A stretch of DNA of 7,014 nucleotides from Pseudomonadota bacterium (GTDB lineage Bacteria > Pseudomonadota > Alphaproteobacteria > Sphingomonadales > SMXR01), in contig JACZYI010000102.1 in NCBI GenBank assembly GCA_022571175.1, forward strand, positions 1 to 7,014, read 5' to 3'. The position numbers and the translations under genes are program-made. Below, piece by piece: positions 1 through 6,046 of the stretch (its first letter is position 1; every line of letters begins with the position of its first letter). The notes under the pieces were generated by a model. That model was not told the DNA's origin. It did not search any database and was given only the letters and a program-made list of their open reading frames with translations.

Positions 1-2
1 CC

Positions 3-302
3 AACGGGCGCGTGCAGGTGTTGAGCCCCAGCGGCGAAACCCTGGCCAGTATGCGCGGCGACTCGGTGACCTCCACCTGGGCCACCGACTACTTCCAGGC
101 CAACCCCGACGAAGCAGCGGCCCGTTTGCAGGCCAACCTGGATCCAGAGATCAATCCGCGGGGCGAGTACGACCGGGAAGTGTCCGCCAACATAGAGAAG
201 CTGTTGTGGGGGCCTACGGCTGTGAAGCTGGACGGCCAGGGAAGGATCTACATCGTGGACAGCATGCGCCACCGGTTGCAGATCTACCGAAAGGGCGGCT
301 AA
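3..302 (+). CDS. C-terminal end of an NHL-repeat (beta-propeller) protein, 5' truncated
   Basis: The frame is open from the window edge and ends at TAA 300-302, so this is the last ~99 residues of a longer protein. A GTG at position 12 is internal, because the preceding codons (N-G-R) belong to the same repeat. Two propeller-blade signatures are visible: NGRVQVLSPSGE at the edge, and GPTAVKLDGQGRIYIVDSMR followed by HRLQIYRKGG at the C-terminus. The form G-x-A-V-x-L-D-x-x-G-x-I-Y-I-V-D-x-x-x-H-R-L-Q is the classic NHL repeat. A non-repeat insert lies between them and contains an Asp/Asn-rich stretch. NHL propellers are protein or ligand interaction platforms and are often secreted; the specific role here is unknown. 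The segment is GC-rich (about two thirds G/C at 61-120), unlike the permease genes downstream. Its style recalls NHL proteins of marine Chloroflexota, but that is an impression from memory. Confidence 0.85.
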   Translation, partial: NGRVQVLSPSGETLASMRGDSVTSTWATDYFQANPDEAAARLQANLDPEINPRGEYDREVSANIEKLLWGPTAVKLDGQGRIYIVDSMRHRLQIYRKGG

Positions 303-304
303 GG

Positions 305-325
305 GGGGCGAAGTCCACCCGCCCC
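305..325 (+). terminator. GC-rich hairpin just after the NHL gene, possible terminator
   Basis: GGGGCG (305-310) and CGCCCC (320-325) form a perfect 6-bp stem around a 9-nt loop, starting three bases after the stop codon. The position suits transcription termination. There is no T-tract after it, so an intrinsic terminator is not convincing. Confidence 0.3.
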
Positions 326-401
326 AAGGCCGCTGGTCCTTCGGAAGCCTCAGGTCGATCCCACTTCGCCAGCAACCTGACGCTGCCCCCACTAACCATT
401 A

Positions 402-432
402 TTGAAACCCGCGTGAGCAAAGTCGGGATAAT
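402..432 (+). promoter_or_regulatory. Candidate sigma-70-type promoter for the 458-aa gene
   Basis: TTGAAA (402-407) matches the -35 consensus at five of six positions. GATAAT (427-432) matches the -10 consensus at five of six. The 19-bp spacer is longer than the optimal 17. Transcription would start near 439, leaving a leader of about 60 nt before the ATG at 501. The rest of the 303-500 gap shows no small gene that I can support. Confidence 0.4.
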
Positions 433-500
433 CTCGCGCGGTCTGAGAGGCAAGAGCTAGGGCACGCTACAGCGCAGCCGAGAATCTGAGGAGAAACACC

Positions 501-1877
501 ATGTCAGCGCCATCGGCCCCACTTGAATCCAGGGTGTGGAGGGTTGGTGTCCCCTTTAAGTTCAGGCTATCTTTTGCCGCCAAGTTACTGCTTTTGGTGC
601 TACTCCCTCTGGCCGTGGTGGTTGGTGTGACGGTGCCGTTGGTGGTCAATGGTATGACCCGCCTGGAGAACGATTCAAGTCTGGCCCGCTTGCGCGACGA
701 AGTTGCAATCATCTCCCAACAATTCGCCAAAGCCGAGTCGGCATTGGCCCTGCGGGCCGACGCCTTGGCGAATGATCCAGTGCTGGCCGGCGCCATCAAT
801 GGACGAAACGCCACCAGAATCCAACGGACCGTCCAAGAGGCCTTGATCCGGTCAGACTTGGACTACCTGCGAGTATCCGAAATATCCGGTGGGGTGTTGG
901 GAAGGGAATACTCGTCCCCAGGGCTTACTATTGCGGACGAGGCTCAACAAGTTGGACCCCTCACGTCGTCGAGGGTTAGGACCACCAGGTTCTTGCCAAC
1001 CGATCAAGGTTGGATGTTGACTGCCGTACAGCCGATCAAGGACAGGGGCACCTTGGTCGGTACCCTAATAGCCGGGCGTTTGTTTGACGAGTCTCATGGC
1101 TCAGACGTCTATGCTTTGGAGGACGAGCCCGCCCCGAGAGAATCTGCAGCCGTGGTCATAAATGAATCTGCAATAGCGCGACTGGGATATGCTTCTGCGG
1201 ATGATGCCCTGGGAAAAACCATGAGGACAGGGCGGGACGGGCGTACCGAAATTACAATTATTGGTGTGGTCTCTGATATGCAATTCCTGACCATACGCCA
1301 GAGCGTTGCGCCCATGATGTTTCTGGTTGATGAAAGCCAGCGCTATGTCATGAGCGTGTATTTCTCGACCCGGGATTATGACACTTTTTCAAATGATATT
1401 GATGCCATCTGGAACCAACTGGTACCGGGGGCGCCCATCACGAAAATTCTTTTTGAAGACTCTCTGGACGCCCGCTACGCTTCAGAAGCCACCCGCGCGA
1501 AAGTGCTTGGTGTGTTTGCATTCCTGGCAATCATCGTTTCCAGTTTGGGACTCTATGGCCTGGCCTCTTATTCCACCGCTCGTCGGCGCAAGGAAGTGGG
1601 CATCCGCAAAGTCCTGGGTGCGCGGGTGGGTGATATTGTCACTCTGATGGTCTGGCAATTTTCGATCCCGGTCCTGGTGGCAAATATCGTCGCCTGGCCC
1701 GTGGCCTGGTATTTCATGCAAAACTGGCTGGAAGGTTTCGCCTACCGCATTGATTTGAATCCGGCACTCTTTCTGGGTGCAGGATTAATTACTCTGATCA
1801 TTGCCTGGGGAACAGTGGGAGCCCACGCGATCCAAGCAGCTCGAACCAATCCTATCAATGCTTTGAGGTATGAATAG
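501..1877 (+). CDS. Chimeric membrane protein: Cache-like sensor module fused to the C-terminal half of a MacB/FtsX permease
   Basis: The 458-residue frame starts at ATG 501, preceded by GAGGAG (488-493) at a 7-nt spacing. Residues 28-50 form a strong hydrophobic segment. Residues ~55-190 resemble a periplasmic Cache/CHASE-type ligand-binding domain, with a helical start (LARLRDEVAIISQQFAKAES), a D-Y-L-R-V-S-x-x-x-G-G-V-L strand near 121-133, and W-M-L-T-A-V-Q-P-I then G-T-L-V-G-T-L-I near 171-190. From about G192-RLFDESHGSD the sequence becomes a MacB_PCD domain (AAVVINESAIARLGY near 216-230, IIGVVSDM near 253-260). An FtsX domain follows with membrane segments near 335-358, 383-405 and 421-441, the cytoplasmic motif R-R-K-E-V-G-I-R-K-V-L-G-A (362-374), and the C-terminus ARTNPINALRYE. 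The C-terminal half aligns with residues ~549-818 of the next gene. Sensors of this type normally continue into HAMP, kinase, cyclase or chemoreceptor modules, so the architecture is abnormal. It is either a real fusion or a chimera made at a shared motif. The frame is certain; its existence as one natural protein is doubtful. Confidence 0.75.
   Translation: MSAPSAPLESRVWRVGVPFKFRLSFAAKLLLLVLLPLAVVVGVTVPLVVNGMTRLENDSSLARLRDEVAIISQQFAKAESALALRADALANDPVLAGAINGRNATRIQRTVQEALIRSDLDYLRVSEISGGVLGREYSSPGLTIADEAQQVGPLTSSRVRTTRFLPTDQGWMLTAVQPIKDRGTLVGTLIAGRLFDESHGSDVYALEDEPAPRESAAVVINESAIARLGYASADDALGKTMRTGRDGRTEITIIGVVSDMQFLTIRQSVAPMMFLVDESQRYVMSVYFSTRDYDTFSNDIDAIWNQLVPGAPITKILFEDSLDARYASEATRAKVLGVFAFLAIIVSSLGLYGLASYSTARRRKEVGIRKVLGARVGDIVTLMVWQFSIPVLVANIVAWPVAWYFMQNWLEGFAYRIDLNPALFLGAGLITLIIAWGTVGAHAIQAARTNPINALRYE
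1066..1095 (+). other. Junction between sensor-type and permease-type coding sequence
   Basis: Homology switches around codons 190-199 of the 458-aa frame. Upstream residues (QPIKDRGTLVGTLIAGRL) fit the end of a Cache-like domain. Downstream residues (GRLFDESHGSD) fit the MacB_PCD motif seen in the neighbouring paralogue as LLEGRLLDQDRIRD. The Gly-Arg-Leu-Phe/Leu-Asp element suits both families, so the exact crossover cannot be fixed from sequence alone. Reading frame is preserved across it. Confidence 0.6.
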
Positions 1878-1887
1878 GAGGTCAGGC

Positions 1888-1924
1888 TGTCCGATTATGC
1901 GCAAGGACTGTACGTTTTCGGACA
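1888..1924 (+). repeat. 7-bp inverted repeat after the fused permease gene
   Basis: TGTCCGA (1888-1894) and TCGGACA (1918-1924) are perfect reverse complements around a 23-nt loop, starting 10 bases after the stop. GTCC (1889-1892) can instead pair with GGAC (1905-1908), so two exclusive folds are possible. A short AT-rich stretch (TATTATT) follows. It could be a weak terminator or an operator; the evidence is only the symmetry. Confidence 0.3.
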
Positions 1925-1951
1925 TATTATTCGACATCGCCAAATGGAAAT

Positions 1952-1980
1952 GTGATAACACATTGATAAATAAGAATAAT
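1952..1980 (+). promoter_or_regulatory. Candidate promoter upstream of the 818-aa permease
   Basis: GTGATA (1952-1957, four of six to the -35 consensus) is 17 bp from AATAAT (1975-1980, five of six to the -10 consensus), in the AT-rich part of the 181-bp gap between the two permease genes. An overlapping alternative is TTGATA (1963-1968) with GATACA (1985-1990). Either would give a leader of roughly 60-70 nt before ATG 2059. Nothing else gene-like is seen in this gap. Confidence 0.33.
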
Positions 1981-2058
1981 ATTGGATACACGATTGGCAT
2001 GAAGCTTGCTTAACAGTATACCAAGGCCTAACAATTCAACGGTAAGGTTGGGAAAAAG

Positions 2059-4515
2059 ATGCTCAAAAATTATGTCACCACAGCCCTTCGCCATCTCTGG
2101 CGTCGAAAACTTTACACCGGTATCAATATTCTGGGTCTGGCCATTGGTTTGGCTGTTTATCTGTTCTCGCAAATATTTGTTGATTACGAGCAGAGCTACG
2201 ATACCTTTTTCCCGAATCATGAACGCATCTATGCAGTCACCATTGATTTTGATCCCTCGGCAAATGTTGGACTTCAGTCCGCGGAAGGCGTCCACACTGC
2301 TATCGGGCCTCTGCTGACAACCGAAGTCCCGAGCGTAGAGACCTGGGCTCGCTTGCTGCAAAGACAATATCTGGTACGCACTGGCAACACCCCCTTTTAC
2401 CAAATCATGCGTTTTGCCGATCCTGCATTCCTCGATATTTTCAAGATTGATATCATAAATGGCAATGCTACCAGTCCCATCGCCGGACCCACCGATGTGA
2501 TGCTGAGTGAAAGCACGGCTGAAAAATATTTCGGCGATCAGAATCCCATTGGCCAAACCATTACCATCAACAATCTGTATGATTTTCAGGTCACAGCAGT
2601 TTTCCGCGACTTGCCTGTTAACAGCCATCTAACCCAAAACTTGGCTTTCGACACCAGTTTTGAAATGGTTGCGAATACACAAGCATTATCGAATCTGTCG
2701 AGCTGGGACACAGCAGGCGATTTCAATAGTATAAGCTTTCAGGACAAAACATATGTGCTGCTCCCAGAGGGTGGCAATCCTGAAGCTGTGGTAGAAGAGC
2801 TTGTCAATATCTATCAAAAGCATATGCCGGATCGTTTAAAAGATTTTGTCGCAGCTTATGGCATCACTTCTCTCAGAAGCCTGAATAATTTTCTTTTTGA
2901 AGCCACCGGCCTGCCGGTAATTTCTTCGGTTCTTATCCTGGGCATGCTTATCCTGCTCGTGGCCTGCCTGAATTATACCAACCTTGCCACCGCCCAAATT
3001 ATGGGCCGGACCCGCGAGGTGGGTATGAGACGAACACTGGGAGCCTCAAAAAAACAGCTTTTCAGCCAGTTCCTTGTTGAGAGCACCCTGCTGACCCTGA
3101 TCGCTTTATTGTTGGCCTTGTCGCTAATAGATTTGGCGCTGCCATTTATAAGGAATATCACTGGCAAAGAGATTTCCCTGAATTATCTTAGCGATCTTGG
3201 CTCCCTCAGTTGGTTAATCATGATCGCGGCCCTGGTTGGCCTGTTGGCCGGCGGATATCCCGCTTATCTCATTTCCCATGGCAAGACCACGCAAATGCTG
3301 AATGGCACCATACAGCAAGGCAAGACCGGTAGTAAAATTCGAACGATCATGCTGGTTGTCCAGTTTGTAATATCCATATTCATGATGATTGCGGTGGTAA
3401 TCATTTATAGCCAAAACAAAAAGCTGGAAGAAAGCAGTCGAGTCTTTGCCAAGGACCAGATTGTTAATATCAGCAACATTCAACGCCCCGAAATTGCCGA
3501 GCGGCGGGACATTCTGAAAGCAGAGCTGGAACGAATTCCAGGTGTCGAGAGGGTAGCCTATTCAACAGTGGTTCCTTTTGAGCAGAATAATATCAATTCA
3601 GACTACATGCTTCAACCGGGCGACGAGTCTACCAAAACCATGTTTTGGCGGCTGTCCGGGGATGAAGATTTTATTCCCATCTATGAATTTTCCTTGCTGG
3701 AAGGTCGGCTGCTTGATCAGGATCGCATTCGGGATGGCATGCTTTTTGATGATGATGGCAAGCTTACCACGGACGTAATTAATGTGGTTGTTAATGAACT
3801 TCTGACCACCAAGCTCGGTGTTGCCAGCCTCGCGGATGCCCTGGGTGTCAATTTCTATCAAACCATGGACGATGGTAGCAGCCGACAATTCCAGATTGTG
3901 GGCGTGGTAACGGACAAGAATTTCATGGGTCTGTTCAATGATATAAAACCCACATATTTTGTCTATCGCCCCGATAACTTCAGAATTGCATCGGTCAAGG
4001 TGTCTGCCATAAATATGGAGGCCACTCTGGCCGCCATAGATGAAACCTGGATCAGAATTAATCCGGAATATCCCATTCAACGGCAGATGTTGGAAGATGA
4101 ATTCCGTGGCATTTACCGAATATTTGAAGGTATCAACGCTGCGCTGGCCGGTTTTGCAACCCTGGCTCTGCTGGTGGCCATAATAGGTCTTTTTGGCCTC
4201 GCCGCTTTTATGGCGCAAAAGCGGACCAAGGAAATCGGCTTGAGAAAGGCCCTGGGCGCAAATGTCTCAGCCATTGTCCGTCTGCTGGTTTGGCAGTTTT
4301 CACGACCGGTTGTGATCGCAATACTTCTTGCCTCCCCGCTTGGGTATCTGGCCGCCGGGTTCTATCTGGACTTCTTTGCTGAGAGAGTAGAAGTCTCGCC
4401 CATGCTGTTCATCTTGACCGGAATTATTGCCTTGATCGTGTCTGCACTCACGGTCTCATTCCACGCTGTCAAGGCCGCCCGCGCCAATCCTATCAACGCT
4501 TTAAGGTATGAATAG
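2059..4515 (+). CDS. MacB/FtsX-family ABC transporter permease, full length
   Basis: This 818-residue inner-membrane protein is the only complete permease here, close to the usual ~800 aa of the duplicated MacB_PCD-FtsX type. Half one has a membrane segment at ~22-42, a periplasmic MacB_PCD domain to ~285 (S-E-S-T-A-E-K-Y-F-G-D at 150-160, then P-I-G-Q-T-I-T-I), and segments at ~286-306, 340-362 and 385-406. Its cytoplasmic coupling motif is G-R-T-R-E-V-G-M-R-R-T-L-G-A-S (316-330). Half two has a segment at ~428-450, a second PCD domain to ~690 (VVVNELLTTKLG at 576-587, FQIVGVVTDKNF at 611-622), and segments at ~695-717, 738-765 and 782-803. Its coupling motif is K-R-T-K-E-I-G-L-R-K-A-L-G-A (721-734), and it ends ARANPINALRYE. 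Such permeases lack an ATPase and pair with a LolD/MacB-like ATPase, often plus a membrane-fusion protein; none is encoded in the window. The substrate cannot be inferred. The ATG is supported by the near-identical start MLKNY of the downstream paralogue. The ribosome site is weak: TAAGG at 2043-2047, 11 nt from the ATG. Confidence 0.93.
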   Translation: MLKNYVTTALRHLWRRKLYTGINILGLAIGLAVYLFSQIFVDYEQSYDTFFPNHERIYAVTIDFDPSANVGLQSAEGVHTAIGPLLTTEVPSVETWARLLQRQYLVRTGNTPFYQIMRFADPAFLDIFKIDIINGNATSPIAGPTDVMLSESTAEKYFGDQNPIGQTITINNLYDFQVTAVFRDLPVNSHLTQNLAFDTSFEMVANTQALSNLSSWDTAGDFNSISFQDKTYVLLPEGGNPEAVVEELVNIYQKHMPDRLKDFVAAYGITSLRSLNNFLFEATGLPVISSVLILGMLILLVACLNYTNLATAQIMGRTREVGMRRTLGASKKQLFSQFLVESTLLTLIALLLALSLIDLALPFIRNITGKEISLNYLSDLGSLSWLIMIAALVGLLAGGYPAYLISHGKTTQMLNGTIQQGKTGSKIRTIMLVVQFVISIFMMIAVVIIYSQNKKLEESSRVFAKDQIVNISNIQRPEIAERRDILKAELERIPGVERVAYSTVVPFEQNNINSDYMLQPGDESTKTMFWRLSGDEDFIPIYEFSLLEGRLLDQDRIRDGMLFDDDGKLTTDVINVVVNELLTTKLGVASLADALGVNFYQTMDDGSSRQFQIVGVVTDKNFMGLFNDIKPTYFVYRPDNFRIASVKVSAINMEATLAAIDETWIRINPEYPIQRQMLEDEFRGIYRIFEGINAALAGFATLALLVAIIGLFGLAAFMAQKRTKEIGLRKALGANVSAIVRLLVWQFSRPVVIAILLASPLGYLAAGFYLDFFAERVEVSPMLFILTGIIALIVSALTVSFHAVKAARANPINALRYE

Positions 4516-4553
4516 CAGCTCAAGGCCCAATCCTTAGCATCTCTTGAATGATC

Positions 4554-4575
4554 TTGCCTTGCCCTCTCAAGGCGA
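4554..4575 (+). terminator. Hairpin between the second and third permease genes, possible terminator
   Basis: GCCTTG (4556-4561) pairs with CAAGGC (4568-4573) around a 6-nt loop. A T-G wobble and a T-A pair extend it to 8 bp (4554-4561 with 4568-4575). It lies about 40 nt after the stop of the 818-aa gene. The following GGGTTTCACC is not a proper T-tract, so termination is only possible. An alternative small stem (AAGG/CCTT, 4575-4588) overlaps it. Confidence 0.35.
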
Positions 4576-4611
4576 AGGGTTTCACCTTGTCCTGCCATAT
4601 AATTATATATA

Positions 4612-4639
4612 TTGATTTGATATACCATTATGATATACT
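4612..4639 (+). promoter_or_regulatory. Candidate extended -10 promoter of the third permease gene
   Basis: TTGATT (4612-4617, four of six to -35) is separated by 16 bp from TATACT (4634-4639, five of six to -10). The -10 is preceded by TGA, which makes it an extended -10 element. It lies in the most AT-rich stretch of the window (about 4597-4660), and a start near 4646 would leave a leader of ~36 nt before GTG 4682. This is the best promoter candidate in the window. Confidence 0.5.
4619..4638 (+). repeat. Tandem GATATAC direct repeat overlapping the promoter
   Basis: GATATAC occurs at 4619-4625 and again at 4632-4638, a 13-bp period. The second copy overlaps the -10 element and the first lies in the spacer. 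Such spacing could suit a repressor, but in AT-rich DNA it may be chance. Confidence 0.3.
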
Positions 4640-4669
4640 ATCTTAATACAAAAATAATCAGGAACCTGC

Positions 4670-4674
4670 GAGGA
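4670..4674 (+). promoter_or_regulatory. Ribosome binding site fixing a GTG start
   Basis: GAGGA at 4670-4674 is 7 nt upstream of GTG 4682. With the N-terminal match MLKNYLTVALRHLW versus MLKNYVTTALRHLW in the paralogue, it settles the GTG as the true start. Confidence 0.7.
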
Positions 4675-4681
4675 AAATCCG

Positions 4682-6046
4682 GTGTTAAAAAATTACCTTA
4701 CCGTAGCACTTCGCCATCTGTGGCGGCACAAACTCTATTCCATCGTCAATGTCATCGGCCTGTCTTTAGGTTTGGCAGTGCTGGTTTTCTCGCAGCTGTT
4801 CGCCAATTACGAAGAAAGCCACGACCAGTTCTGGTCCAATGCTGATCGCATTTATGCGGTTTATACGAATATCGAACCGGGCGCTGGCTTTGGTTTGAAA
4901 ACCATGAACTCAACATGGTCTGCCATGGGTCCGCTGATTCCCGCAGGAGCTCCGGGCGTGGAAGTATATGCTAGATCCGCAGGTCAGAGCTATCTGGCAC
5001 GCTATGGAGAGCGCAAATTCGAGCAAGCAATCCGGTTCGTGGATACCGATTTTCTGGATATTTTTGCTCTGGATTTTGTGGCGGGCGATGCCCGTACAGC
5101 TCTTGCCGACCCATCAAGCCTGATTATTTCCGAGAGCACCGCCCAGAAATATTTTGGCGACGGCAATGCCATGGGTGAAATAATCACCTTTAATGTGAAA
5201 TATGATCTGCGCGTAACCGCCATTATCCGCGACCTCCCTACCAACAGTCATTTCAGGGGCTCAGTCATCGTAGATCTCCCATTCGAGATGATTGCCTCCT
5301 ATGAGGCCTACACCCGGATTGCTGACCAATCCATGGAAGGCGGCTGGAACAGCTTGAACGGGTCCGACGCCCTTTATTTACTTCTTGTGCCGGGCGCTAC
5401 CGCGGAAAATATAAGCATGCAGCTTACGGACATCTTTGAGCGTAACGCGCCGGAAGATATTCGCGACATGGTTTCCGGGATCCAAGCGCGTCCCATAGCC
5501 GACCTGAATCTTTTTCTTTGGCAAGCGACGGGAATTCCCGCCATTGCCAGCTTAAGGATTCTGGGTCTTTTGATATTGACCCTAGCCAGTCTGAATTACA
5601 CAAACCTGGCCACTGCCCAGATTATGGGCCGAACCCGGGAAGTGGGTTTGAGACGCACCATGGGAGCCACACGCGCCCAGCTCTTTAGCCAGTTTCTGGT
5701 GGAAAGTATTGCACTCACGGCGATCTCTCTCTTCGTAGCTATTGCTCTTGTAAATATGGCCATTCCCTTTATCAATTCTGCCACCAATAAGATCATCAGC
5801 TTTGATTACCTCACCAACATTGGTACCTTCGGCTGGCTCATGCTGGTGGCACTTCTGGTGGGTGGACTGGCCGGTGGCTACCCGGCCTATCTGATCTCTC
5901 GGTCCAAAACAATCAGTATTCTGAACGGACAGATTCATCGCGGCAAAGGTGGGTCCCGCATTCGCTCGGCCATGCTGGTGGTGCAATTCACAATCTCTAT
6001 TTTTATGATGATCGCAGTTTCACCTGGGAAGATGAAAGTGAAGTAA
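4682..6046 (+). CDS. MacB/FtsX-family permease, 3'-truncated after the first half
   Basis: This 454-residue frame is the N-terminal part of a paralogue of the 818-aa permease. Twenty-seven of the first 40 residues are identical, and conserved landmarks carry the same residue numbers in both (LNYTNLATAQIMGRTREVG from 304, PAYLIS from 401, MLVVQF from 431), so few or no gaps are expected. It keeps the first membrane segment (~22-42), the MacB_PCD domain (S-E-S-T-A-Q-K-Y-F-G-D at 150-160), segments at ~288-306, 340-362 and 385-406, the coupling motif G-R-T-R-E-V-G-L-R-R-T-M-G-A-T (316-330), and the start of the fifth segment (429-446). After V446 the match stops abruptly: the paralogue continues VIIYSQNKKLEES, while this frame reads SPGKMKVK and then TAA at 6044-6046. 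The second PCD-FtsX half, about 370 residues, is missing, and no frame downstream encodes it. As it stands the product is probably non-functional or an artefact of a chimeric join. Start: GTG 4682 with GAGGA upstream. Confidence 0.85.
   Translation: MLKNYLTVALRHLWRHKLYSIVNVIGLSLGLAVLVFSQLFANYEESHDQFWSNADRIYAVYTNIEPGAGFGLKTMNSTWSAMGPLIPAGAPGVEVYARSAGQSYLARYGERKFEQAIRFVDTDFLDIFALDFVAGDARTALADPSSLIISESTAQKYFGDGNAMGEIITFNVKYDLRVTAIIRDLPTNSHFRGSVIVDLPFEMIASYEAYTRIADQSMEGGWNSLNGSDALYLLLVPGATAENISMQLTDIFERNAPEDIRDMVSGIQARPIADLNLFLWQATGIPAIASLRILGLLILTLASLNYTNLATAQIMGRTREVGLRRTMGATRAQLFSQFLVESIALTAISLFVAIALVNMAIPFINSATNKIISFDYLTNIGTFGWLMLVALLVGGLAGGYPAYLISRSKTISILNGQIHRGKGGSRIRSAMLVVQFTISIFMMIAVSPGKMKVK
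6008..6022 (+). other. Junction between the truncated permease and an unrelated secreted-protein gene
   Basis: Permease homology ends with codon GTT 6017-6019. From TTC 6019-6021, in the next frame over, a different protein reads FTWEDESEVTFNHGPG. Codon frame, composition and protein family all change here. The bases GATGATCGCAGTTT could be shared by both sides (M-M-I-A-V in one frame, D-D-R-S-F in the other), so the crossover may lie a few bases earlier. Confidence 0.7.

Noticed and set aside
206..460. Overlapping plus- and minus-strand frames around the end of the NHL gene
   Set aside because: Both are Arg/Pro/Ser-rich readings of GC-rich DNA, overlapping the NHL frame and non-coding spacer, with no start signals.
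1927..2628. 233-codon antisense open frame opposite the start of the 818-aa permease
   Set aside because: It lies opposite a well-supported gene, has no recognisable domain or ribosome site, and follows from the codon pattern of the real gene.
3598..4218. 206-codon antisense open frame within the 818-aa permease
   Set aside because: It is a shadow of the second MacB_PCD domain, with no family features and a composition dictated by the sense strand.
4630..4845. 71-codon frame overlapping the start of the third permease
   Set aside because: It overlaps the GTG-started permease in another frame, and its sequence is unlike any protein family. The permease frame is strongly supported by its paralogue.
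5806..6018. Upstream extension of the secreted-protein frame
   Set aside because: The frame is open from 5806, but its content there is only the out-of-frame permease sequence and has no in-frame ATG. The opening is coincidental.
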